Shown: positions 35,624 through 48,750 of the stretch, in pieces
How positions within the stretch are numbered: position 1 is the first letter of the stretch
How the letters are laid out: every line of letters begins with the position of its first letter
Source of the DNA: Geosiphon pyriformis
Taxonomy: Eukaryota > Glomeromycota > Glomeromycetes > Archaeosporales > Geosiphonaceae
Assembly: GCA_016748015.1 (NCBI GenBank)
Contig: JAAOMT010000239.1
Span: 226,812 to 290,811 of the forward strand
DNA length: 64,000 bases
Reading direction: 5' to 3'
Position numbers and translations under genes: made by a program
The notes under the pieces: generated by a model
The model's database searches: none
Told to the model about the DNA's origin: nothing
Seen by the model: the letters and a program-made list of their open reading frames with translations, nothing else

Positions 35624-38600
35624 TTAAAATTAAAATTTACAATTGCTTTTCGCAAAAAATATAATATACTGTAATCTTTATATATTGATATTTCTGCTCA
35701 ATATTGTTCAAGCTCATAAAAATTTTTTATGGATTTTTAGTGTGTGTAATATTCTTTTTTAGAAAATTAACCTTCAACTTGAAATTTATATCTTGGAGTT
35801 TATTAAGTTTCATGTTTGACAAAATTATGTTTTCTAATCGTAGAAAGAGTTAATTTAAGGGAATTGGTTAGAAAGTTTCAAGAAAAACATCAATCTTTTT
35901 ATATATATGTTTTTCATCTTTGCATTCATGATCCCATTTTTTTCAAATTTTCTCAATTATTTCTAAAGTAAGGGTCTTGAAAAATATTATAAATTAACGA
36001 TTAGAACTTGATATTGAATATAATTTACGCAAAAAATAATCTTTCTTTCGATTAGGGTTTTGATTAATGGCAGCTATACATAAAAATGTCATTTAAATTT
36101 GATTTTGGCTGTGGAAATTTTAAAAGCTCCAGTATTTTCCTAATATTGATGTGTTCAAGAATTTCTTTCTTTTTCAATCCACCATAGCTTCACAAACATC
36201 AGGATAATTGCAGTAATCGATATGATGATACATGTTTAGGTTTTCACAAAGTTATAAAACAATTCAATTTTATTACTTGCTGGATAAACTCATGATTAAG
36301 GAACAAAAGTTGTTTTAATTCTCACTATATGACAAAAAAACAAAATTACCGCGATTTCCCACTGTCAACCGATGTTCTACAATGGTGAATAGTAGATTCT
36401 TAAAAAATGAATAAGATCTTTGTAACTCGAAGACTGAATAATTCAATTATTTATCTTCAAACTTCTCTTGGCACAAAAAAGTTATTAAATATATATTTCT
36501 GTGTACAGTGAATAATTAGAAATCTCATATTTCTGAAAAATTTCATTCAATTATAAGCTGAAATTTTGGCAACTCCAATAGTGTAATAAAAATTGCTTAT
36601 CATTTTTACTATTGCAATCTGGGCCATAGGTTATTTGTGCACTAAGGTAAATCTAAAATGATTAAGAGTGTTCAAAAAAATCATGACACAATAGCAATTC
36701 ATTTCTTTAAAATAAATTTTAATTTATATTACAATAATGAAAATTGTGTTTTTTTTTTCTCTCTTTCATGTGAAGCCCCACATCAGAGAAATAATCTCGA
36801 AAGAATTTATGTTTATTCTTTTCTTCATGTACATGCTTTTCTATCATGTTTGAATTTCCAGGGAGGGTCTTAATGCAACACAAAAATCTTTCAGAGTTTG
36901 GTAATACTACATATTTTCCAAGCGGCATTTAATTAGCTAAACCTAATTTTAACAACAGTTGCAGATTTTTCATTAAATTCAAAACTTTTTCTTTTACAAT
37001 AGCTGTTGGCTCAGTAATAATTTTGCAGATAAGGTTTCCAACTTGGACAATTTTATTAGTCATTTAGAACCACTTTATTTACCCGCAAAAATGTTCAATG
37101 CCTTCTTCTAAGTCATGAAAATATTCTTGACTTTCGCATCATCGATGGCAATTGCTTATTGAACATTCAATAAGGCAAACATCATTTTCACATTATGCAC
37201 TGAATGAATTTCCTCATATAGAATATATTTGATAAATTAAATTAAAAAGAAATACTTGTAATAAACTTTTAAAAATTAGGAAAATATTTTAAAGTAGAAC
37301 TTAAAATGCAAGTATAATAAAATTTGTATTTCCTTTTGTGTCTTGGTGAACAGGATCTTATTTTCAATACTATCACTCATGAGATCGTAAATTCCCAGTA
37401 GGAGAGGTTTTTGTACAGTGTACATTCGAATATTCCTTAATGATTGACTTAAACATCTGGCAAGTGGTACAGTGAACTATGCAAAATCGAGTTATGCAGA
37501 CATTCTTATACATTATAAGTTAATAGAAAAACCATATTCCAGTAATACATAACGCACCCTGGACACTGGCATTCAGGGAAAGGCCTGGAGACCAACGCCA
37601 AACATCTAAATGCAGGACTTAATGACCATACGATATTCGAAATGTGAAGACTGGTAACAAAGAATGAAATGAAATCAACCACTTTCCTAGAAATTTTTCA
37701 ATGTTTGTAGCTTTAAGAAGGGATAAATAATCTATGAAGTTACAATTGTGATGTCTTGATCAATATTCTTGTTTTTTTTTTTTTAAGAAAACTGGTTATT
37801 AACTTCTTCATTATTCCCTCATCTCTTTTTTTTTTAGTTAAGATTGCTTGGAGAAAGCGTTTTTCAAAATTTAATAACATCTTCTTTGCCTTGTTTTAGC
37901 GTTCTCGTGAAAATTGGATTTTCAATCAAGAGTCTGCAGCAGCACCGAATATAGATCTTTTTTGAAGTCGTTAATTGTTTCAACAAATAATTTTGCTTTT
38001 GATGCAGTATATTCAAAGCTGGGTAGGGTGTACAATTGAAAAAATCTTTGACGATTGACTCAAACATTTAGTAAGAGGTACAGTTAGATGTGGAGACAGT
38101 GACAATTTCTATTTAAATTCTTTTTTTTTTTTACAAATTGAAAATTCAACTTTCTTGTTGTTAAAAATTTATTTCAATATAAAGTTTTTAACATAAAATT
38201 TCATGATTTACAAAAAAAAATCAAAGGCCAAAATCTTTGATTAATAACAATATTCACATCTCAAACTTTCTTTTGATCCAAAATTTATGAGTATTCATAA
38301 TTACATGCATCTGAATTTTTCATAAAAACAGTCAGTCAGTCAATAGAACTTAGAAAATAATCAACTACTAGATATTTTTTCCCTAGTTCAAAGCCACATA
38401 CACTTGAACTCTGCATATTTGTTTCTCCGAAAATTAATCGGGATGTTTTTCAGTGCACAAGTTTATGTTCGGGAAACAATCTAACTTGTAATGAACAGAA
38501 ATGCCTATCGAAAATAGATCACTGCATTGATCTTTGATAAATAATTGTAACCGTTTCAAAAATTTCTTGTTTTATTATCCATAGAAATTGTATGTCAGCG

Positions 38601-39116
38601 GTATTTCCATTATTAGCAATAAATTTAGGTTTTGTGCATCCGAAATTTGGTAAAGAATTTTTGTATTCAAGAACTAATTCATTAACCTAAATTTTAAAGA
38701 AAACCCTTTTTTAGGATTTTAATCTCTTTTAACTTCTCTTTTAGTACCCCCTGTTCTAACATATGTCTTTGCGATAATTTCCCATAAGAGGAATGAAACA
38801 ATTTTTGGTGTCATATGTACTGTTGTATGAAAATAGTAGTTTTACTCTTTGTTTAATTTTTTTGGATTTTCGAAATGTGAAAATTATTTTTGTTGTTGTG
38901 TTTGTATCCTCCTCGTGACACTAATAAAACGAAAATATTACCAAATTTTTTTTCTAGTAAAGACTAGATCGTCGAAGCTGGAAAACGATCTGGCTGAATT
39001 AGTTTAAATACCCAATTAAGGTAATCAGTTTAACAGCTCCCCATGTCGGATGACAACAATCAAAGTTTAGCTCGTTGTTAGTCTCCTAAATTCATTAATT
39101 CGTGTAAGTCGGACAG

Positions 39117-39155
<39 letters not shown>

Positions 39156-39780
39156 AAATCATAACTGATAATCTAAGGCTCTAGAATTAATTCCACAAAA
39201 TAATTTATTTTAAAAAAATTTGTAAATGCTTTTAGAATCATTTTCATAATTTTTGGTGAAAATATTTTCAAGGTTCGTTCTCAAATTGTTTGTTGCTTAA
39301 ATAAAAAAATAAAAAATAAAAAAAGTAAAAATGATCAGAAATCTACTTGAATAAATGATCGCCTTTTAAAAAATGATTTGACAAGCTTACTCTTATTTAT
39401 GTTATCAGGCGTCATTCAATTTTTTCGCTGGTTTGTGCGAGTCGTGTTCAAAACACTTGTGTATAAAACGTATCAGGAGCCAATCTACATTTTTCATTCC
39501 TAATTTTGATGACTCGAGCTGTCTCCGGTCAATATTCATCATCATCCTCATCATCATTTTGTAAATCGACCAGGCACAATGCAGCAAGGAGTAGACCTCC
39601 TACATTCAGTCAGTCATAGTATTACAAACTAGATTTCATTTATTTCGATTAGAAAATTCTTTCGTGTGCCCTGAATCAAATTAGGGTGACGAAATTTTTT
39701 TTAAATATATGAAGCCAATTTAAATTTTTTTTACTAGTAATACTAATTAAACGATTAAACAATTGATAATCCCTTTCGTT
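35624..39780. other. Intergenic with two diverged minus-strand coding relics
   Basis: About 4.1 kb without a convincing intact gene. Two related stretches, 37340-37480 and 37870-38090, read on the minus strand as TVPL-x2-CLSQS followed further on by an IENKILFTKTQKE / IENPIFTRTLKQ-like segment. This suggests two decayed copies of one unknown gene in direct orientation. An (ATT)n repeat lies at 39118-39153. Confidence 0.4.
39118..39153. repeat. (ATT)n microsatellite
   Basis: Perfect TTA/ATT repeat of about 36 bases, intergenic. Confidence 0.95.
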
Positions 39781-39864
39781 ACTTATATATTTAACTAAAG
39801 ACTTCCAGACAACTTTTCCATCCTTTTATTCTTTTCTTTTTTTTCTCTTTCTTCACTGTTCTTT
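39781..39864 (+). promoter_or_regulatory. Candidate core promoter of the GPI-protein gene
   Basis: A TATA-like acttatatatttaac (39781-39795) is followed by a long T/C-rich tract (39821-39864), about 90 bases before the ATG at 39953. This arrangement is typical of highly expressed fungal surface-protein genes; function is inferred. Confidence 0.4.
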
Positions 39865-39952
39865 TAATCAGTTATCTTAAAATCTATTTCTAGTCCCTAA
39901 ACGAAACGCTTTCTCTCAAAATAAATTATTTCATAAAGCAATTTGATACATA

Positions 39953-40739
39953 ATGAAGACCATATCGTCACTTGTATCTTTTCTGATTGTCATTATTACC
40001 TTTTCGTCTTTGGTAATTCTTGTACCGAGCGTTGAAGGCGCTTGTGGCGCTCTAAACGTTTTCCAGACTTGTAAAGCAGGACAAGCTGCGGAATTAGCAA
40101 AATGTCCTCCAGCTGATTGGGCTTGTCAGTGCCAAAAGAATAAAGGTTAGTTATCTGTAAAAAGAAAGAAGAGAGAATGAAAAGAAAGATGATTTAAAAA
40201 AGATTATTGAGCAATGAACAGAAAAATTTTATTCCAATCATTTAATCTGAAATTTTCATATTTTTTTCTCTCATTAGATCTATACACTTGTTACCTACAA
40301 TGTCCCAATGACCCGACCATTAGTGCCGAAGGCCAAGCTCTTGTGGTATTTACAACAAACACTATAGAATTGTGAAATTTGAATTATAAGTTTTGATTTA
40401 CATACTAAAAACATTGAATTTAAACTTCTAATATCACTCTCAACCCAATAACAGGGATCAAACATTGGTATCTGTAATGCTGCCGATAACGCATCCTCAA
40501 TCTCAGCTGCAAAAACCAAAACCTCTACTTCCACTACTTCTACTAGTTCCACCACAACCACCGGAACCTTAACTTCAACCTCGTCTAGCAGCTCGTCGAA
40601 ATCTACTTCCACTGAATCTAGTTCCTCACCAACCCCTACAAAGAATGCAGCTCCTAGTTTCCTTAAATCTGGAAATGGCTTCTGGTTTGGTGCTAGTGGT
40701 CTTTTCCTTGCTGGGATTCTTCCATTTTTGATGTTGTAG
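39953..40739 (+). CDS. Secreted eight-cysteine, Ser/Thr-rich GPI-anchored surface protein, 3 exons
   Basis: Exons 39953-40145, 40278-40345 and 40455-40739 (phases 1 and 0) give 181 aa. Residues 1-29 are a signal peptide (hydrophobic LVSFLIVIITFSSLVILV, cleavage after EG). The mature head has eight cysteines at 31, 40, 51, 58, 60, 69, 73 and 94, including A-D-W-A-C-Q-C, reminiscent of CFEM domains though the spacing is not canonical. A stalk of Ser/Thr repeats (about 105-145) is probably O-glycosylated and lifts the head off the wall. The C-terminus is a small-residue region (KSGNGF) plus the hydrophobic tail GLFLAGILPFLML, a GPI-attachment signal. Complete. Role probably in the cell wall or surface; ligand unknown. 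Confidence 0.88.
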
Positions 40740-43700
40740 GTAGAGATGAAGAAACAAGAGAAATTTAAAAGAAAATGGAGCTATAATTTTAGAGGGATCA
40801 AAATATCTACCATATAAATCGCGACAACTTTAAAGATTGAGTTAATATTGGTTTTTCACTAATGGCGTTAAATATTCGGATACTAAAAAGATAAACTAGA
40901 TTATATAGAATTTTAATGGGGATGAACATTATGTTTTGCCTTTTTCTAATTTTTAATATAACCCTCAAAGATGTTTGTTTTAAATTTTGTTTGCTCTCCT
41001 TTATAAATGTGAAAATTAAAATTAAAAGGACGATCGCAAAATAGATAATAGGTTTTTGTATTTTTGAATTGTATCAACAAAACGATATTATTAAACTCAT
41101 TTAAGAAAAATTTAATGGTTGAATTTCCAAATAAAATTTTCTCACTACTTAGTATATTGATTTTTTAGGCACTTTGTAACTGATAAAATTTTAAAGAAAA
41201 ATATTTCATTAATTAAAAGTTTCATAGATGAGACCGAAAAATTGAATTCAATAGACCTAGTGGTTTAAATCTTTATTAATTCTAATCCAGTTTTCTTAAC
41301 AATTAGAATTGTATGGAATAGAAGATTATTGATTTGATCGCATGAAATCTAAAATGATAACTATTTTGAAAAATTTAAGAGGATAAAAAAGAATCCAATT
41401 TTTTTTGAAAAAGAACATTTAAAGAAATATTTATTCACTTGGTTTTACCAATTTCAAAAAAGGATTCATATTCTAACTTTTTTTCATTAACTTGATTTAT
41501 TTTCTTTAATACTGACTAGAAATAAAATATATTATATTATAATAAATAAAAAAATTATATTAAAAATAAAAATTTTTTTTTATTGAATAAATATTAAATT
41601 TAATTATACCTTGTTTCAAATCCAAATCCAAATCCAAATTCAAATAATATTTTAATATTACCAAGAATTATTGAGATACGATAATTGTAAAAAATTTTGT
41701 GATTCCAAAAAAAAAATTTATACGACTAATTGGTTTGTTATTAATCAAAATTTTCATATTAGTAATTGAAGAACAAAATTAGATTTTTTGCCTTTAATCA
41801 TATTTTAAAATTTCAAAAAATATAATAATTAATAATTCTTTTTTTGTTGCTATATAAAAAATTTGGAAATAATATTTGATTTACATGTTTAAAAATTTAC
41901 GAATTTAGCCGTTACTAAAAACTAATTAATATATATATATATATATTAAATATTTTAAATATTTTATCGATGTAAGGCAGATATATTCTTTTTTCCATAA
42001 AATTTTCATTTGACATTTTCGAAGAATCATTGCTTAATTAAAACTATTTTAAAACTAATTTAAAACTAATTTAAAACTATTTAAAATCGAATAAAAATTA
42101 AACATATATTTAAATAAAACTTTTTAGATTTTACAAAAATTAAAGAAATCAGTTCAATAATCATTAATTTTAGTTTTAAAAAGATTGTGTATTTGACTAA
42201 TTTAAACAAAACCTTTTTAATATTAAAATTTTGATAAAATGCTTTAAGAAAAATTTTGTTTTACTCAAATAATACCACTGAATATTTGTTTAATGACAAG
42301 AATTTCTTATAATCCTTCTAAATCCAATATTATCAAATGCTTTAAAATTTTCAAAATAGTTTCAATTAGTTAATTATTAATATATATAACCAATATATAT
42401 ATATATATATATAATTTTAAAAAATTCAAAATTTTTCAATGAAAAAAAGTGTTTTTTTATTTACATATATTAGAATAAAAAATTTAAATCAAACTTGTAT
42501 TTTTCTTTTGATTAAATAGTTTTTATATATAATAAGACTAAAATAAAATGTCAATTTAATAAAAAAATTTAATTTTATTAAATTGTGATAAAGGAAATTT
42601 TTGGACAAACACTTTGATTAAGTTTTTCAAAAAAAAAATTGGTAAATATTAACACATAATAATTAAAGTTATGAAAATTATGATTAAAATTTTAAGTTGA
42701 TCTTTTTGAAAAAAAAAAAAAAAAATGTAATACTATTTATAGTTTATAAATTTTTTAGACACATGAAAAAAGAAAATTTAATAATATGCTAATTTTAAAA
42801 TAATTCAATTATTAACGACTATTTTCGTTAATTTTGATATTATTTATAGAAACACGTATTAACATTAAATAGTCATTTTAATATTTTTATTAATTTTTAA
42901 AAACTAAATATACATTTTTATCTTGACTTTAAAAATACTAGGTGTTAAATATTTTGATTAATCTTTATTTCAATGACAAAACAGTTATATATTTAAAACG
43001 TAAACTTTCTTTTATATCATTATTTTCTATTAGATTTAAAATAATTTTCTGATAATCAAAACTCTTATAGAATTAAAAAGCATATAGTGCTTTATTGCAT
43101 ATGTTTAATTAATATTTATATTGTTCGTAGCTTATATCAATTCCCTTTTTGAAAAAAATATTTTCTTACTGATATGTTGATATAATATTTTTAAATAATC
43201 ATATTATAATTAAATAGTTAACCACAAATATTAGGGAGCTTATTAGGTTATCAAACAATATCCCGAAAAAAAATTATTATTAATCTAAAAATATTTATTT
43301 TAATATTTTTATTGGATATTATAAGTAATTAAAGAGTTAAAAGATAAATTTAATTTTAAAAATACTTTTTTCTAAAGTTCAGTCATATCACATTCAACTA
43401 ATTATTTAAATATCTTTAATCCTAAGCTTTTGTAGTTTTCTTTAAAATCTAAATTCATTGCGAATTCAAAAGATTTATTCAAATTCTGCTAAAATTTTAT
43501 TAGTTTTTTTTTATTACAATTATATTAATATTTCTGGGAAAATTATAAATTCATAAAATTTTGTTTGAATTCAATTAGTCAAGTATGTAAACAAATTAAT
43601 ATCAAATTTATAATTTAATTTAATATAAAGAGTTAGAAATTTACAAACAAACATTGAAAAATTCATTTGATAAAAGTAATATTTGTCTGATTACTTTTTT

Positions 43701-46453
43701 TGAAAAAAATTTAGCCGACGATTATGTTCCACATGCAAAATAAAATAAAATATTTTGGTCTCAAAATCGCAAAATACGTCAAGTTTATACCAAGAAAATA
43801 TTGGGAGAGACAAATTATTTTACTTAAAATAACAAAAACTAGACCATTTTATAAGGCCTCATATAAACAATAAAAATAAACATTCCGAATTAATGTTTTA
43901 ATTTTGAAAATATTTGAATGCTTTATTAATTAATTTTTTTTTTGAAGATTTATAGCTTCCAAATATGTATCTAATATTGATTATATTTTTTGTAGATTTC
44001 CAAATTTAGAAACTGGTTGGGAATCAGTTTTTTACAATATTTCGTAGTGTTATGTACAGTTTCAGAGTGATAGTCTAATTTGTTTTAATTTTATTTCCTG
44101 TGTTGATGAATTCAAAAGATTCAAAAAAAACTCGGTTTAAAATGGTTTTCCAAAGGGTGATGTTGTAATTGTATAATCTGTATTTTATTAAATAATATGT
44201 AAAATATCTTGCTCATTTTTATTTTCAAAAGATTGATACTTTAATCAAAAACATGAAAACAAAATTTTTAAACCATAAGAAACCACTCTATCGATTACTA
44301 AGAAATGCCTTTTATCTGCAGGATCACAACATTTTTTAAATTATTTTGAAGAATAACTTTTTTAAGAAATCTTTTCGACTAGATTGAATCATATAATAAT
44401 TAATTCATTTTTGCCACTTTATTTAGATCTTTAATAAAATTGTCATAATGAGTCATTGACTGGGTGTCACATTTTTATTTGAATTTTATCCTTTTCAAAT
44501 GAAAAGTTGTTAATCACACTGTGACTACCTTTTAAAAGTAAAACTCGACAACTTTTTCTTCTAGTTCCAAAGCTTTTTGTTTCTTACATACTAAAATTAA
44601 CTTTACTAATTAATGAAAGTTCATCATTATCGGACCTAACAACTTTTGTCTATGCTTGCTCAATTTATGTCAGTGTTTTAACAACTTCTAAATTTCTAAA
44701 TAAAAAAAAACTACCTTTAAATGAAAATGATTTCTATTTTGAAAATGTTTCAAGAAAAGTCAAGTAGAATGTATAGAAAAATGAACAGTCCAAAGAAAAG
44801 GATAGGTCAGAACTTGGAATGTTTTATAAAATAGTTGTTTTGAGACCGTGTCAAAAAAAAAACTTTTTTCTATTAAAATTTTGTTTTCTCTTACTTGATA
44901 TTTGAATCTGACAATTTAAATGCTTTCTAGAATTGTTTTCTACTTGCATTACGTAGCGAGTTTTACCTATCATACAACTTGATAGAATTCTAAAAGACTC
45001 TTGAAATTTGATTTATATGGTTAGAAATTTTCTGATTTAAACTAAACTTTTATTTATTTTAAAAATTTTCGATTCAGCCGCCTAATGAAAACTTTATTTC
45101 ATTTTTAATTGTTTTGTAATTTTTAAAATGAGATTAGGGAAAAGCTGTTGAAAAACTAGACAGCCTCATCGATTAACACTTCGCTTGATAGAATCATTAT
45201 TAAATGATTAAATTTCAATTTGAGAATACCCTCGAAACCCCATTGGGAAAGTCATTTTTTTTTATGGTTAATTGGATTCGCATTTTTTGCAATTTTTTTT
45301 GAATGTCAAAACATAAGATTTAAAATTGTGTAATCAATTTTTTGAAATCTTTATCTTGAATCTATATCGAAGTAGAATATAAGGTTGAACTTTAATAGTT
45401 AGAGGATATCTAGAATCACCCATATCAGATTTAGGAAAAGAGACCAGAACAAAATAATTCTAATCATGTAACCATAATAAAAATATTGTTTCGATCGATC
45501 CAAAACATCTACATCGCTCTAAGACTTATGTGATTTCTAGATTTAGTATTATTTTCTTCAATGAAAAAACGGTTTTTTTTAATCTAAAAAATGAATAATT
45601 TTAATTTAATCCAAATATCAGTCTAGAAATTTGTAGAGATTTAAAACAAACAATTTCAAAAATTTGAATTCTTATAAAAAATCTTTCACATTCTTTTCTG
45701 AAAATTATATGAATTAATTTTTTTATATTCAGAATATTTCTGACAATTTTTTTTAATCAATTTTCAACATCTTTTGGTCAATAATTACCAATTTAACCGA
45801 TTGATTTAATTGGAAACAATTATTTCTCGTTATAAATTTAACTTGGCTCATACCTCTCATTTGAGGTATTGACAATCTCAGCTACAAGACTAAAGGGGTT
45901 TTTTCCTGTGAAAAGAAATTTTTTTTTGAATCAATTTATATTTTCTCTTCAAAAAAAAAAAAAGTTTTCATATGTAATTGGGATCATCTTGAATGTGATT
46001 GATTTTAATTTTTGCAATTGAATTCGACATCATTCAAATTACAAAATCTTATTTTTATATTTCCTTTCCATTAATAAAATAATCCAATAATTTCGAGCTT
46101 AAATTCTTTAAACATGAGAAAATTTTCACTTTATAACCCAATCATCCTCTACTGAATATTGCATTTAATTAAAAATTGCTTTGAAAATTTATCTTCACAA
46201 TGAAATACGGGAGAAACCTTATCGGAGAATATTTCTCAAACGAGAAAAGTTAGACCCTTGAGTGTCATATACCAAAACACCCCACTATTTAATTAGTTAC
46301 TTAATTTATGATATTCGCGCACAACTCTAATTCGGTGAACAAGATTTTTATCGACCAGCTCAAACCCAACTCTCCACAAGATTAAAAGTTTTTTTTTAAG
46401 CTTTAAGTAATGAGCAAACAGAAACTGATGATAATTTAAATCCAAATAAATAA

Positions 46454-46454
<1 letters not shown>

Positions 46455-46496
<42 letters not shown>
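46455..46496. repeat. (ATT)n microsatellite
   Basis: Perfect ATT repeat of about 42 bases, intergenic. Confidence 0.95.
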
Positions 46497-47574
46497 TTGG
46501 AACTATCTTTTACATGAAAAAAAGTACAATAAACCGGAAAATAAATTTTTCCCTGCATCACTACGCTTTTTTCCCTAGATTAACCAAATAAAGAAGTCGA
46601 GACAAAATTTTATTTTAAATTTTGATTGTTGATTCTTCTAGATTGTGCGGTTTCTGAACTTTTAGGGTGGTTTCTAGATATAAAATATGGGTTAACGATG
46701 TTAAATCATTATCCACTCCTTTTTGAATGCTTTTCAACTATCCCAAAAAAGTTATATTATGCATTGAGCTTGAGCAAAAAGATATATCAGCTCAAATGGA
46801 TTGCATAAAAAATATTATGATTCATTATGCCTCATTAAAATAATTACAATCATGATAAGCCTTTTTTTTTTTTAAAAAAAAAAAACTTTCTTCATGAATC
46901 TTAATCTTAATCAATTTAAGCAAAAAAAAATCTTGGAAGCCAAACTTCTTTCATGGCTCTTAGTTATGTTGCTGCTGCTGCTGCATTTACTTATCAAAGT
47001 TGACTTCTTTAATTAGTTGTTGATTTTTTTTAATCAGTATCTACATGATAATACGATTGCATTCCGATTCGAAGCCTAATCTTTTCATAAGCAAAAATCA
47101 ATTTTACGTTTAAAGGTAAATGAGCGCTTTTTCCCATGCTTACTTTCCAAATCGATGATCTCATTAAAAGGTGTGGAAAATATTGAGACCAGCTGACCGA
47201 TAAAAATATCGATCTGTCAAAAAAATATAGGAATTTCATCGATTTCGCCCAGTCAAAATGCCGAGAAGATCGATGATAATGGAAATTGACAACCTAAATG
47301 TAAATATTTACATTTTCCTTAACGTGTAAATCGCTAATACTTAAAAAATTTAGTGTGTATATTTTGATGAATTTTGATATTAAGAAACATAAAATATTCT
47401 TCAAAGATTCTCATATTCTAAGTTCGCTCAGAAAGCAAAAATCGACAACTTTGTGGCTTTTTATCGGAATGAAAACCCGTATCTTAACAATTTATGTCAA
47501 TTGACGTTATAATGTAGAATCAATAATACATACTCTTCAAAAGAATATTACAATGATTTTTAAATGAATAAATG

Positions 47575-47694
47575 AATATATACATACATATATACATACA
47601 TACATACATATATACATACATACATACATATATACATATATACATACATACATACATACATACATACATACATACATACATACATACATACATA
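47575..47694. repeat. (TACA)n / TATACATACA compound microsatellite
   Basis: About 120 bases of CATA units with regularly interspersed TATA variants, ending in a pure CATA run. The frames across it on both strands are low-complexity artefacts (Tyr/Ile/His or Met/Tyr/Val/Cys repeats). Confidence 0.97.
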
Positions 47695-48056
47695 CAATTG
47701 CAGACATGGAAGAGTCTTTTTTTCGATCTATTGTTTTTAGTTTATACCCCCATTCAAAGAACAAAGTTTCCTAGTCATGAAAATAATTATTAGTGCATCA
47801 ATAAATAGTTGAATTCGGCTTTAAATGGATGGTTTACTAATGTTATTGAAAAGCTATACCTGTTAACCACCTGGTCATTATAAGGAGTTAAATTGCACTT
47901 GGAATTTTAATACAATTATATACCACGAGTTCGTCGTGATCGACCCAATATTTTCCTCATCAATACCCAAGAAATTATATTTAACCAAGAAAAATTGTGA
48001 TGAATTCCTGAAAACCTGAAAAAAAATTTTATCAAGTTTAAATTTAGATTAATCAA

Positions 48057-48693
48057 ATGTCCCCCAATTTGCGCTATGACTTAGTTTATAAGGCAGTAGA
48101 AGAAGCTCATATAGAAAATCCTGGAGAGACGAATGAACAATATGAAATACGTCTTCGTCATATTAATCGAAACATATTTTTAACCGAACAAGAAAAATCA
48201 TGTGCAAAGGCTGTTTTTACAAAGAGTAAAGATCAAGAAAACCTTCTCAATCGTACAGGACAAACCTATAAATGTAATTTGTGTGGACGTGCAGGGTATA
48301 CGGTGGAATTTTGTGAAAATTGCGCAAGAGATTGTCTTGAAAAAGATTTTCCATATTGGAGTTCTGGCGATGAAATTATTGATACCATGATACGAGATTC
48401 ACAACTAAACCTCCCTTTACCAGGATTTTTAATTGAATGGATAGAATATAAAGATCTTAGGAATATTTCCTTTAAGACGAAAGGTAGTTGTTCATCTATT
48501 TATACCGCAACGTGGAGGAAAGGTTGTTTGGAATCATTTGACAATGTTGGAAAAAGATTCAAAAGAAGTCGACCAAAGAGAGTGGTTTTAAAAGTTCTCA
48601 AAAGTTCAAAGTTCACAAATCAACATTTTCTTAATGAGGTTAGTGAAGATTATTTTAAAGCTTTACAGACGAGATATTAACACTATTATTAGT

Positions 48694-48750
<57 letters not shown>

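Larger units (their letters stand above)
40740..48056. other. Long AT-rich gene-free region
   Basis: About 7.3 kb with no supported gene on either strand. Small repeats seen: a ccaaat tandem near 41616-41638, a ttaaaactaat tandem near 42041-42085, (TA)n near 41931-41945 and 42398-42412, (ATT)n at 46455-46496 and the TACA array at 47575-47694. 46900-47500 is somewhat less AT-rich but shows only short frames. Confidence 0.5.

Noticed and set aside
36658-36928. Overlapping short frames on both strands
   Set aside because: No domain or conserved pattern; flanks are AT-rich intergenic DNA.
37560-37650. Less AT-rich hairpin-like stretch as a tRNA or other RNA gene
   Set aside because: No cloverleaf, anticodon arm or internal promoter boxes could be laid out.
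40295-40612. Acidic Val/Glu-rich minus-strand frame
   Set aside because: Antisense of the Ser/Thr-rich stalk of the GPI-anchored protein.
47537-47793. Frames with Met/Tyr/Val/Cys or Ile/Tyr/His repeats
   Set aside because: Pure translation of the CATA microsatellite on either strand.
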